Source: Blepharisma stoltei
Taxonomy: Eukaryota > Ciliophora > Heterotrichea > Heterotrichida > Blepharismidae
DNA length: 64,000 nucleotides
NCBI GenBank assembly: GCA_914767885.1
Contig: CAJZBQ010000042.1
Span: 1 to 64,000, forward strand
Direction of reading: 5' to 3'
Positions 40,797 to 51,700 of the stretch are shown here, piece by piece. The position numbers and the translations under genes are program-made. The notes under the pieces are model-generated. The model did not search any database. It had not been told where the DNA came from and worked only from the letters and a program-made list of their open reading frames with translations. How positions within the stretch are numbered: position 1 is the stretch's first letter; each line of letters begins with the position of its first letter.

Positions 40797-41448
40797 AGAA
40801 TAAGATTACTTAACTTTATAAGAGATCCATCGCAATGGACAAAGCCCTGCCTCTTTCCGTGATGCTTTTCCCTTTATACAAGTTCGCTTTTCACGATGTT
40901 GCCAAGTATCTACAGAAAAAGTGTATAAGCACGCTGCAGTCGGAAGTTTTATATCAACATAGGTTTCCTAAATCAAAATTTATTTTTCTGGTAGCCTCTT
41001 TCCAAAAATTAAAACTTGAAAACAGGGCAAACGTCTAGTTTAGGGTTTTCCTCTAGATAGTCCTGTAAGGGCTGTGGATTCTGGGTTGAATCTTTCAGTT
41101 GGTCCGACCAACTCAGTACGCTAGTCGGACCAACTCACTTGTTATTTCTACCAACCAAAGGATTCCGCCCAGAATCCACAGCCCTTACAGGGCTATCTAG
41201 GAAAACCCCTATATCAAGCAGGGAAATGCACTCAATTGGTCAATTTCTATATGCTGCTAATATTCCCATTTCCAACTTAGATCCACTTTTCCATAAGGAA
41301 CTGGATTGAAAACGGTCTGATCAGGTCAGAACTCCTGCTTTATCTGGCCTAAGATTGCCTTGTCTATACCTTCCCTTCCTTGACTGCCCAACACTCTATG
41401 GGATATCGACTACGAAAATTTAGACGGTGAATCCCATTTTAATATATT
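40797..41448 (+). mobile_element. Intergenic retroposon-like element with a nested palindrome
   Basis: ATAAGTCTTGAAC (40784-40796) and ATAAGTCTCAAAC (41449-41461) form a 13-bp target duplication with two differences. The element ends CCCATTTTAATATATT, the shared 3' end. A palindromic element is nested at 41043-41209. A frame at 40835-41038 shows no known protein. Confidence 0.65.
41043..41209. mobile_element. Nested palindromic element, TA target
   Basis: TA at 41041-41042 and 41210-41211. Arms of about 48 bp beginning GGGTTTTCCT and ending AGGAAAACCCC are near-perfect inverted repeats (both contain GTAAGGGCTGTGGATTCTGGG or its complement). A smaller hairpin around GTTGGTCCGACCAAC sits at the tip. 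Confidence 0.75.
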
Positions 41449-41658
41449 ATAAGTCTCAAACCATAAATTCAAAGATTACACAAATCTTAAATAAAAATTA
41501 CACCTTTTTTTATGAATAGCCTATAGAAATAACTATAATTATTTCTTGGCAACTATCGCACTATTAACTGTAAATCCTATAGCTAATCACTTCAGCTAAT
41601 AACAAAAATGATAATTTTTATTGTCTAACTCTTAGGGTCGATATTGAAATTGGTTATC

Positions 41659-42003
41659 TTAATAGCCAAGGATATCGTTGACCACCATATTCCCATTTGT
41701 AGGTCTTGGAACATATCCTTTAGTCTTGAAGTATTCTTTTGCTTCTTCTTGGTCTTTGATCATCTTTTGCCTTCTTTTAGCTAATATCTTCATTGCCTCT
41801 TGGTCATAGATGTTTTTGCTTCTTTCTAGCATTGAAGTTGCGTAGTCATGGGTTTTTCCCTCCAATGTATTGTATTCTCCAAGAGCCGTCCTGTAATAGT
41901 GGGTAACTAATGAAAGTGCTGTGAGCCCAACTATAACCTTAGGTAGATTTTGCCTCTTATTAGGGATCCATCTCCAAAACATCACTTTCCACTGAAGTAC
42001 CAT
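41659..42003 (-). CDS. Small single-pass membrane protein, possibly mitochondrial
   Basis: The 114-residue product has a basic N-terminus (KVMFWRWIPNKRQNLPK), one hydrophobic segment at about 23-42 (VIVGLTALSLVTHYY), then a charged helix (about 45-95) and a tail ending NDILGY. This resembles accessory subunits of respiratory complexes, but no family is recognised. The start is fixed by TATAATAAAATGG. No TGA codon is used. Confidence 0.55.
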   Translation of the reverse strand: MVLQWKVMFWRWIPNKRQNLPKVIVGLTALSLVTHYYRTALGEYNTLEGKTHDYATSMLERSKNIYDQEAMKILAKRRQKMIKDQEEAKEYFKTKGYVPRPTNGNMVVNDILGY

Positions 42004-42571
42004 TTTATTATAATGTTCTTTTGAGATTTTAATTAGAAGTAATGCTAATGAAAGCTCAAAGTCTTGATTTTTCCGCTTTCTGGATTTTTAATATTGAGTA
42101 AATTGAGAATTCTTATTTTAGATTAATGTGAAATGAAATAGCAGCTAATTTATATTGATTTTTTAATAAATTCGAGTTTTACTTGCATCCCCATGAAGTT
42201 TTATGGTCGATTGCAAGGAGGGTTAATGTTTTCTCTAATTTTTAATTATTATAATGATTTTTCTAAATATATAAAAATAAATTTCATATTTTTTTTGCAC
42301 TTTCATAGGGGTTAATAAAGTTTAATTTGCCCCCAAAAAAATATCATCATAATGATAAAAATATTTCTCTAACCTAAAATTCCGTAAATCTTTTTTCTAA
42401 TCATCTTTAAAAAACACTTTTTTAGTCATTACATTACTTTTTAAGCCAAATTCTTCATTTTCTCCCTTTTTACCCCCTCAAAATAATCAAAAATCCCAAA
42501 AAGCTTTTTTAGCTCCCATTCTTAATTCAAAAACGGATAATCTTTTTTCAATGAAGGCAATAAATTTATAA
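42004..42571. other. Intergenic spacer between divergent genes
   Basis: AT-rich DNA with weak fragments of dispersed repeats (AAGGAGGGTTAAT near 42215; CATAGGGGTTAAT near 42305). It holds promoters of the small membrane protein and centrin; no gene is seen. Confidence 0.45.
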
Positions 42572-43084
42572 ATGGCAGGCAGACAACCAGCAAAAGGTTC
42601 CAACGCATTCAATCCAAAACAATACGAACGCCCTGGCCTCACTGAGGACGAAATTGAAGAAATCAAAGAAGCTTTCGATCTCTTCGATACCGATGGATCT
42701 GGTACAATTGACCCAAGAGAACTGACCTCTGCAATGCAGTCTCTCGGCTTTGAAGCCAAAAACCAAACCATCTACCAAATGGTTAGCGACTTAGACAAGG
42801 ACGGATCAGGAGCAATTGACTTTGACGAGTTTCTTGACATGATGACTGCCAGGATGAGCGACAAAGACACTAGAGAAGACATTCAAAAAGTTTTCAGGCT
42901 GTTTGATGATGATAAAACTGGAACCATCAGCATTAAGAACCTCAGAAGAGTAGCCAAAGAGCTTGGAGAGACCATGACTGATGAAGAGCTGCTTGAAATG
43001 ATTGAAAGAGCTGATAGTGACGGCGACGGACAGGTTTCCTTTGAAGACTTCTATAATATCATGACTAAGAAAGCCTTTCCATAA
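42572..43084 (+). CDS. Centrin
   Basis: The 170-residue product has four EF hands: [36 protein letters not shown] and [12 protein letters not shown], in the order and spacing of centrins, with the centrin signature [17 protein letters not shown]. Loop three deviates (Lys and Thr at positions where Asp or Gly are usual but calcium ligands partly remain), as in many centrins. Centrins are basal-body proteins and, in heterotrichs, components of contractile fibres. The N-terminus of about 22 residues precedes [13 protein letters not shown]. The gene has no intron, TGA or insertion. ATAAATTTATAAATGG precedes the start. Confidence 0.97.
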   Translation: MAGRQPAKGSNAFNPKQYERPGLTEDEIEEIKEAFDLFDTDGSGTIDPRELTSAMQSLGFEAKNQTIYQMVSDLDKDGSGAIDFDEFLDMMTARMSDKDTREDIQKVFRLFDDDKTGTISIKNLRRVAKELGETMTDEELLEMIERADSDGDGQVSFEDFYNIMTKKAFP

Positions 43085-43174
43085 TTTAACTAGCTTTTTC
43101 AGCTAAATTTTCTATTTTAAGCAGAAAATTTTTTAATAGAAAATTATTTTTTATTGTGGGAGTAAGAATTAAAT

Positions 43175-46100
43175 ATGATAAGCCAAGAAAGTTTTGCAAA
43201 TTTGAAAAAAGAAGGCAAATTTTTAGAAGCTATTGAAATTCTTGAATTGGAGCTTGCTGAGCAAAAACCTGAGCTATGGGGATATGAAAGTAACGAAATC
43301 AGTAAAACCCTTTGTGAATTTTGCAATCTCTATGCGATGAGTTTGATGCAACAAAACAAATTTGACAGCTCTTTGACTTATTTAAGGAGGGCTGAATTTT
43401 TGTCTGAAAGACTACCAGTCATGAAAGCTGTAACTTATAATAACTTAGCCTGCTTCTATAGAAAACAAGGAAAACATAGAATTTCGCTTAAATACCTGCA
43501 AAGGGCGTTACTGCTAGAACCTTCTGGAGATATTCATTTAAATTTGTGTGCAGTTTTAAGTCAGATTGGAAAGCATGAGCAAGCCTTAGAGCAAGCTATG
43601 CACGCAATTATTTATCTGCAGGACGAGCTTTTCGAAGCTGCATATGAGAAAAAGCAAAGTGTTATTGATGAAAGAGCTCCTATTTTGGCGGTCGCTTATC
43701 ATAACTTGGCTGTAGAGCTTGAATTTTTAACTTTCCTTCTGGCGAAAGAAAATAACGTGGTCTCATGGACAGAAATTGGTCTCCGAGGTGTACTCCTTAT
43801 GGAGCAGGTCAGACCATCATGATGAAGTTGAAAGCAGGGCCACTGCCCTTTTTGAAGTAGATCTTCAGGCTTGGGAATGCCTTGCCGAAGAGGGAAGTTT
43901 TGTTTCTCCCCCGAAGGCTTTCCTGTCCTTGCAAGAAGGGCTACTTCTCACGTAGTATTTGTCTATCTGGACTATTGGGGATCCCTATAGAGGGTGGTTC
44001 TAATTTATGGCTAATTCTTAGGTTAGGCTAGCTTCACTAGAAATTCAAGAGGGTGGAATTTTTGAATGGCCTTGCACCTTTTGCATTGGGTGTATATGCA
44101 CCCAGAGTAGGTCGCTTTCCCTGGAGTCAAGGTAGTCCAACTATTGGGAAGCCTGCTTATGCTAACCTAATCTTAACCTTCTGACGAGCAACCAAAACAT
44201 TGAAATTCTACTTTTTATTAAATTAGCCCATCTGTGCGTGTGCAAAAACTTTTTATATGATTGTTTGATATATAATTAATACCAATTTTATTAATTTTAA
44301 GTATCAATTTTTATATTAAAGCACTTTTACCCAAAATTGTATAAAAAAAAAATATAATACAATTCAACCTCTCTCTATGAGTGAGAAAAAATTCTACCCA
44401 GTCCTGAGGTAAGAAGAATTACAGAAGCTCATTCATATTATATGAAAGCTGTAGCGTTTGCTAAAAAGCATTTGCCTCAAGAAACACAATTAATAGAAAA
44501 CCTTGAAAACGTCCTTGAAAAAGTCCTTGGAAAAGGCAAGAGGATAAAAGTTCCAGCTTTGCAGCTCAAGAAAACCAACAGACTTGTTCTAAAAAATAAA
44601 AGTAAATCTCCATTTGGTGACAGAAAAAGTGTCAGTCCAATAATGGGGACTGGAAGAGCCCAAACCCAAAGGATGCTGCAAACTTCTCCAAGTAGACTCG
44701 ATGAAATTAGAGGACTCGCTAAAACAGCTGAACAGCTGAAAAAATACGAAGATCTGCCTGTAAAAATAAAGCATCCTGAACAAGTTAAAGACGCAGTTTC
44801 AAACTTCCGGCAGAGAAAATATAGAAGCTCTCTAGGAATTAAGCCAAATGTAGAAGAAAGCAGCTCAAATGAGGCTGAAAATGAGGAAAACTATAATATT
44901 CAAGAAAACCGATATGACCTGCCAGAAGAAAAACAAAGCAATCACGAAGATTCTTTGCATAAGAGCCACAAAGACTCTGCAAATGAAAGCGAAAAAGAAA
45001 TAGAAGAGCCTCCACAAGTGATCCCTGATATTATGGACAACTTTATCCAAGAAGACTTATGCAGTTTTACTATAAATAGGCTAGGCGATTTCAATAAAAA
45101 GGGCTTTATTGGGCAATTCATTGCAAAACACTATAGAATTAGAAGCAAAAATTGAAGCTTTAAAAAATAAGCAAAAAAAAGAGGAAAATTTTTCAGATGA
45201 AGATGAGGCAGAAATCGCAATGAAAATAGCTGAAGAAGAAATAAATAAATTAAATAGTCTGAGCTTTGAAAAAAGCAGAGACAAAAGAGATAAGGAAACT
45301 GATGAAGATGAAATTATGGAGAGCCCGATAACAGAATTGCATGAAAAGCATTCAGTCCAGGAGATTAATGAAGAAATCCAGGTAGATATGATTGAAATTA
45401 GCACTGAAAAAAAAGAAATTGCAGAGAGCAAGGATGAAATTCAGGAGAAATCACAATCTCGGGACATTTACTCAATTGACATATATGTGCCTACAATAGA
45501 GGAAAGCCATAAGGCTGAAGATAAGCCAAAATTGATCGTGCAAGAAACCTCGCATTTTGGAGAAGGCAGTAATAAGGAGCTAGCAGTTAAATTAGAACCT
45601 GAAAATGTCAGTCATGAAAAGGTCGAAGAAGCTATTATTGTGCAAAATAAAATAAACGAAGAAGAAAAAGAAATTCACGACACAGAAATGGACCCTCAGG
45701 GTGAATCAGATGTAGAACTTATGAATCCAAATGATAAAGAAGTTACCCCAATAGCTCATATAATTACGATTAGCGAAATAGAGAAAAAAGAAAAAAATGA
45801 AAATAAAGAAAAAGAAAATTTAGCTCAAGATGTAATAGAAACAGAAGTAGTCCTTTCCAGAAAAAGCTCTAAAGCAATAGAAACTGTAATAGAGGAACAG
45901 TCATTAAGTATTCAAGTCATAGAAAATGTATTGGCAGATGACAATAAAGAAGAAATTGGCGAAAAAATGATCGAAGAGCCTCAAATTACTGAAAATTTGC
46001 AAAGCAGTTTTCATGAAAATAATCCAAGTGATCTTACAAATAAAAGCTTTCATGAATTTATATTAGAAAAATCTATTGAAAATGTTTTACAGAAAGACAA

Positions 46101-46425
46101 AGAAATCGATGAAGGTAAGCCTGCTTTCGAAAATAGCCCAGAAAATGCCATTGAGGTAGTAGACGAAAACAAGCCTGAACTAGAAATCATCAAAATTCCT
46201 TCTGATAAAGACCTAAAAATTAGTCTTCATGACTCAAACCCAGATCCTCCAATACCCCTTCAAAACCCTGAAATAATCCCAGAAGCTCATGAGAGCCTAT
46301 CTTCAAATTCCCCAGCACCCCAAGATCTATCCCACAGAACTTTAATCCAAACCCCTCTTTTCATTGAGTCCCAAGAAATTTGCACATCAATCATCTCCAG
46401 CATTCTGGACTCCCTTTCAGCCTAA
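43175..46425 (+). CDS. TPR protein with long acidic tail, interrupted and partly unresolved
   Basis: N-terminal TPRs (about residues 1-200: YAMSLMQQNKFDSSLTYLRRAE, NLACFYRKQGKHRISLKYLQRAL, NLAVELEFL) resume after an insertion (43738-44396) with AHSYYMKAVAFAKKHL, the expected second helix. A basic segment follows, then more than 500 residues of Glu and Lys rich low complexity. Two points are open: the join may use a 16-nt GTAAGAAGAATTACAG intron at 44408-44423, and the frame must shift near 45070-45110 between the parts ending RLGDF and starting IELEAKIEAL. A sequencing indel or small IES is likely. Function unknown; TPRs mediate protein contacts. Confidence 0.6.
43738..44396. mobile_element. 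Insertion in the TPR gene: AT-rich IES carrying a retroposon-like copy
   Basis: Coding similarity stops after LEFLT and resumes near 44397. The left part (about 43740-44200) is homologous to the nested element in the lipase gene (shared GAAAGCAGGGCC, GGAATGCCTTGCC, GTGTATATGCACCCAG) but lacks that element's first 270 bp. The right part (44200-44390) is AT-rich and ends with a relic of the ACTCCC family (ACCTCTCTCTATGAGTGAG). Outer TA sites exist on both sides; the precise ends are uncertain. Confidence 0.6.
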
Positions 46426-46473
46426 CCACTCCACTGGCTTAGCCAAGTATATAATTATCTAATTTCATAAAAA

Positions 46474-46677
46474 TTATTTTAATCTTCTTGCTTCTCTTTC
46501 GCTTTCCAGAAGTGCAAGCATATCTCCTTCTTTGACTGGTCCTTTTACATTTCTTACAAGCGTTCTTCCACTTTCGTCACCATGTAGGACAACACGGACT
46601 TGAGTAATCCCACCTCTTGACCCAGTTCTTCCTAGAAGTTTTTGCACTGTTGCAAGTATATGGCTTTGCTCTTCCAT
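46474..46677 (-). CDS. RPS28: Ribosomal protein eS28
   Basis: The 67-residue product is full-length eS28: [31 protein letters not shown] and the terminal [12 protein letters not shown]. It is a component of the small ribosomal subunit head, with an OB fold near the mRNA exit. It is convergent with the TPR gene, 48 bp between stops. No introns. Confidence 0.97.
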   Translation of the reverse strand: MEEQSHILATVQKLLGRTGSRGGITQVRVVLHGDESGRTLVRNVKGPVKEGDMLALLESEREARRLK

Positions 46678-46843
46678 AATTATGTTTCTAAATAAGAACT
46701 TATAATGGGATATTGAATTTTTTAAAAAAAAAATGGATTTTTTATTGCAATTAATATATTTTTTAAAATAAATAATAATGGATATTGGATATATAAGCTT
46801 TTGGGTAGTTAGAATTTATTATAACTATTTAAATTATGCACAT

Positions 46844-48024
46844 TTATTCCTCTCTTTTCTTTTTCTTTTTGATTTCTTTATCTGAGTCATCAAAAACCAT
46901 TTTGTGCCTCTGCTCTTTAAATCTTGCATTGTGTAAAGTGTCCTTTATTTTATATGGTTGGTTTCCTTCTTTTGTGGACTGTCCTCTTCTGTATTTTTTT
47001 CAGAGTTTTGAGACTGATTGGGAAAAATCTACATGGATTCTCCTCTCGTCAATCCTCACCCTATCCATTTTAAGTACAGCTTCTTCACAGTCTCTTGGAT
47101 TTTCATACTCAATAAATGCATATTGTAAGCTTTCACCTGTTTTTCAATCTTTTACGACCTCACAAGATTTTATAGGACCGAATCTGCTGAAAATTACATA
47201 CAAATCTTGGCTGGTCGTATGGGCATTTAGCCTGCACACAAAAGCGACATTTTCTGGTGGCTTGATATCAGCGTCAGGCAAGTCTCCAAGGATTTCTAAT
47301 ACAATTGCTCGAGTTTTCGCCTCGTTTTCTTTTATGCTGGTTTCTATTTGTTTTTCGTCAATATTTTCATCTATTTTTTCATTGTCCAAAAGTCTATCAC
47401 TTTCTGTGACCGGCTCAGGGCTATTTGGGACTATTAAATTAGGCAAATCTGGAAAAGGGTCTTCTAGTATATATGTATGCTTAATTCTTATGTCCCTATA
47501 CGGTCTCCCAGCATCATCACAATAAATTTTATTGAAATTTTCTACAATATCTATGCCTTGTCTCAATAAATTTCCCCTTTCATATTATAAATAACTTATA
47601 GGCAATTTAAAGGAAAATTCTATAAGCCTTCGCCAACTATTCCAAAAATCGTGTGCTTTCTATCTAAATCTTGGCCTTGAGATCCCAATGTAATAAAGAA
47701 CTAAATAGCAATTACATGTGAAGCGCTCATATCTGGGCCTCTATTCGCCATTGATACAATTCCTACTCTATCATGTTTTAATACAGGAGTAATTTCGTCC
47801 TCAAAATATTTCTTTTCTTGGCCTTGCAAAATTCCAAAAATTGAGTTATCTTGATTTAAATGCCCACATTTTACTGTGTAATTTTTTTCTATGTTGTAGA
47901 AAAGAGAGTTGTTATAGTGCTTTATTTTGCAGAGCTTTAAGAAATTGAGGCACGTTTTGGGGCATAAATCAGGGTATAGGTCAATGACAATATCTCCAAT
48001 TGAAGTTTCTAGCAGGACTGCCAT
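46844..48024 (-). CDS. PPIL4: PPIL4: cyclophilin-type peptidyl-prolyl isomerase with RRM
   Basis: After removing a 15-nt intron and a 56-bp IES and reading two TGA as Trp, the product is about 369 residues. N-terminal cyclophilin domain (about 1-165) starts [19 protein letters not shown]; the linker [21 protein letters not shown] is the PPIL4 hallmark. The RRM (about 240-320) has [26 protein letters not shown] and YAFIEYEN, followed by [19 protein letters not shown]4 is a nuclear spliceosome-associated isomerase. Trp in VVKDWKTGES is TGA and is invariant in the family, a strong test of the code. The catalytic site is weakened: the active-site Arg-Phe and Gln positions read LFYNIEK and TVKCGHLN. 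Confidence 0.92.
47569..47624. mobile_element. 56-bp TA-flanked IES-like insertion in PPIL4
   Basis: TA at 47567-47568 and 47623-47624. Its removal joins GIVGEG-L to [13 protein letters not shown] in frame, as in PPIL4 proteins (VTEGMDIIKKIN). The interior is AT-rich with in-frame stops. Confidence 0.7.
47701..47715 (-). other. 15-nt intron (PPIL4)
   Basis: Minus-strand GTAATTGCTATTTAG with GT...AG and an in-frame TAG; removal joins SASH to FFITLGSQ, the cyclophilin GSQFFI region. Confidence 0.88.
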
Positions 48025-48314
48025 TTTAGTATATTAAGTAGGCTTATAATTTGGAAGCAGCTTGAGTATGCTTAAGTCTGCATATATCAGGATAATTTTT
48101 GGTATAAATATTCATATAGAAATATTTTATTTGGAATCTTGCATAAATATTTTGTATATGTCTAATACTCTTATTCTAATAAAGTTTATTAATAGAAAAT
48201 TTCGAGAATAATTCTATCTAGCGATGCATGATATGAGGATTCTTTGACGTGTTTATTTCATGCGCTGAAATAAGATACTTGAAATTTAGATCATTCTATA
48301 AGAAAAATAAGAAA
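48025..48314. other. Intergenic spacer
   Basis: About 290 bp of AT-rich DNA between two minus-strand genes; no gene or repeat recognised. Confidence 0.5.
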
Positions 48315-48614
48315 TTAGTTTATGATTCCTACCAATTCAGTGTCTCTGTATATGTAAAGTTTTTCCTCGTTCACAAAGACAACTTGTCCTCCATAACTTG
48401 GTAGCAAAACGGTTTGTCCTTCGTTTACTAAACATTTCCTAAGCTGGCCGTCGATGTTCTTCTCTCCAGGTCCGGTTGCTATAACTTTTCCCATTGTGAG
48501 ATCTTGTTCTTTGGTATCAGGAAGGAATATCCCACCAGCAGTTGTTTTAGGTGCTTCCAACTTTTGTATAAGAACTCTATTTAGCAAAGGGATAACACGT
48601 TTAATGCTTGCCAT
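48315..48614 (-). CDS. Mitochondrial 10-kDa chaperonin (Hsp10/Cpn10)
   Basis: The 99-residue product is a complete Cpn10: PLLNRVLIQK, TAGGIFLPD (the mobile loop that contacts Hsp60), GKVIATGPG, VLLPSYGG and the terminal YRDTELVG. It caps the mitochondrial Hsp60 folding chamber. The N-terminus (MASIKRVIP) acts in this family as both start and import-competent sequence. TATAATAATATGG precedes the start. No interruption. Confidence 0.97.
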   Translation of the reverse strand: MASIKRVIPLLNRVLIQKLEAPKTTAGGIFLPDTKEQDLTMGKVIATGPGEKNIDGQLRKCLVNEGQTVLLPSYGGQVVFVNEEKLYIYRDTELVGIIN

Positions 48615-48793
48615 ATTATTATAGCCTTATAATTTATCACTAAAATATTTTCTTATATTTTTAAAGCATTTTTCGCATCCAAAATCGTAGAATTTTATGA
48701 ATAATTCTGCAGGTTTATAGGATTATGAATTTATTAGAAATCCAGAATTTAATAAAAGAATATATAAATGAAGCATTTTTATAAAGAATAACT

Positions 48794-51700
48794 TTAATTT
48801 ACCCGATCTTTCATTCTTCTAAACAAAGAATCCCTGGATAAAAGCTCTTTAGGAGCGCCCATCTCTGCGACTATCCCCTCTTGCATAACAATGATTACAT
48901 CATTTTCCAAAACCGTTCCTAATCTGTGAGCAATAGTCAATATTGTGCAGCTATCAAACTTTTTCCTAACTTCCCATCCCCGTAAGCAAAAAATTTTGAA
49001 GGAAAATTCATTTAATATATAAAATTTATGATTTATGATGTAACTACTTAGCATTCAACAAAATTAACTAGATATTTCAATATAATAATTATCACTTATT
49101 TACCAAAATATTGTAATTATATTTATTTGTTTATTCATTAAGGAGTAATTAAATTTTGAATATACAAATCTGTATTATAGTCAATCCCTGCAGTTGCTTC
49201 ATCAAATAAAATTATTTTAGTGTGCGCAAGCATCGCTCTACCAATGCTTAGCAACTGTTTTTCGCCTGCAGACAAATTTGATCCATTGCTTTGGAGTTGA
49301 TGATCAATAGAAAACGCTGATAAATTGACAGTGTCTAAAGCAATTTTAATTTCCTGTTCTGATCTTACCCCAGGAGGATCCAAGTTTTCTTTAAGTGAGC
49401 CTGAAAAGACCAATGGATCTTGAGGTACTAAAGTGATTGCAGATCTCAACTTTTTCAGCCCAATCTGTGAAATGTCAACATTGCCAATTGTTATTAAGCC
49501 TTTTTCTAGCTCTACAATTCGGAGTAAAGCGAGAAAAATGGATGATTTTCCACTCCCAGTTCTTCCTACAAACCCTACTCTATTGCCAGCTTTGATCTTG
49601 AAGCTAAGATCTTTTAAGATTATTGGGGTATTCAGCCGGTATTTCATATAAACTTTGCGAAATTCAATTGATGGATTTTCTGGCCAATATCTGAGGTGCT
49701 CATCAATTGGTAAGTTTTTAGGTAATTCATAAGGGATGGCCATGTATTGCTTTATTCTTTCGACACTGATTATGCTGTTTTCTGATTCTGCTACATCAAA
49801 CACAAAATATTCAATGTTTGCAGGTAAGGTGAATGCATAAGCCAAAGTAAGTCCAACAATTCCGATTGGAATTTCATTTCTAAGTATAATTATGGCAATA
49901 AGTAAAATAAAAATGAAAAACGATCCTAATAACCCTAAAACCACATCGAGCCAGCCTTCAATACTTGCTAAAGAGTAGAGTAATCTCCCATTAATATCCA
50001 ATAAATCAGCATTTTTCTTGCATCCCTATTTTAAAATGGACAGAGCCACTAAATTCTCATTTTTTGGAAGGCCTCTTTTAAGAACGAGCAAAAAGGTTTT
50101 ATATAGAATGTGTATATAAAATATTTTTTATAGCAGAAATTTATAAATTAAATGGAATTTTTTTGGGAATATTTTGATTTTTTTCCCCTATTTTTATAAA
50201 TAATTTAATTTAAAAATTACTCTTTAGAGCGAGCAAAATATCTTGCCTCTTTAGAGGGAGGAAAGCTATGAAATTTCTCAGATTTTTGGAAAATTCTAAC
50301 CCCCACCCTTTAACTGGAACAAAAGATTAAAGGGGATTAATTTTTTGTTTGAAAAAAAATTATTTAAATTTTTCTTTATAAATGTTTTTTATAATCTTAA
50401 AAAAATATAAGTTTTAATTTATTTTTATAAAAGATTAAATATAAAAATTAATCGGCTCGGCTTGAGAACTGTTTAAATAACATTCTACTTGCACTTTGTC
50501 TATTAAATTAGGTTAAAACTATTTTTATAAAAATTAGTACTTTAATCGATAAAATTTACCTATCGAAAAACAAATTTTTTTAATTTAAAGGTCTTAAAGT
50601 ACCAAAAAATTTGAAATTTAACTGATGCTTGTTCCAATTTAAAGATGGAAGTAATAATTTTACCTCCAGATAAGGTCTCTGAAAAATGATTCAATATCGG
50701 AGATCTTGAAATAGCCTCAAGCCTAGTCAGCTCTCTCGCAGCAGCTAAATAAATATTTTTCAATTTAAAATAAACCCAAATAAGAGCAGGAAGAAGCACT
50801 AAAAGCAAAGGAAAATAAATCATGATCATTATGATTCCACAAATAACTCTAAACAAAGAAGAAATCACCCACGCAAAACAATAAGGGACCTTCTCATCAA
50901 TAGACGCAATATCTTTGCTAAGCCTGTTTATGATTCTCCCTGAAGGAGTTACATCATAAAATAAGTTCACTGGAGCTTTCAAAAGCTTATTAACCAAAGA
51001 ACGATGAATATTTTCTGAAGCCCTAATAGCCAAGAAATAATATAAAAACATTGTTTTCAAAAAAATAAATAACTCCCCTCCAAAACTAAGTGACAAATAA
51101 AGTACCAAATATAAACTGGTTTCTTTTGAGTCATTGCTTCATTCCTTCAGTATTATATCTCCAGAAATACGAGTTATAACCCAAATGGCCATGCATAAAA
51201 TTGATAAAATAAGCATAGAAAATCCTCCTGAAAACTTAAAATAGTCAAAATATAGCTGTTTGTCGATTTTCCCAGAAAATTTTTCTTCATTTTCAATTAA
51301 TTTGCTTGTTGGAGAAGAAAGTGGCTGGATTTCTGGCTCATGAGTTTCTATAAGATCTCTTGGTATTTCTAATAGCTCAGGCTTCGATATTTGAGAAATT
51401 TTTCCATTTTCCAGAACAATGACTCTGTCTACCTCTTTTAAAGTACTCAGATTGTGAGTAACCATTATTCTTGTTTTGTTGGATAATAAAGAGAGAAAGC
51501 ATTTTTTCATTATATGGTTCGCTATAAATGTATCAACAGAGCTTAAAGGATCATCCAGAAGATAAATTTCTTTATCAGCATATGCAGCTCTTGCAAGGCA
51601 AATTCTAGCTTTTTGGCCACCACTTAGGTTTATACCTCTTTCACCTATTTCTGTTAAATCTTTATTGGGGAAAGAATTGATGTCTTGCATTAAACTGCAA

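Noticed and set aside
46836-47525. 229-codon plus-strand frame
   Set aside because: Antisense shadow of PPIL4, which has clear homology on the minus strand.
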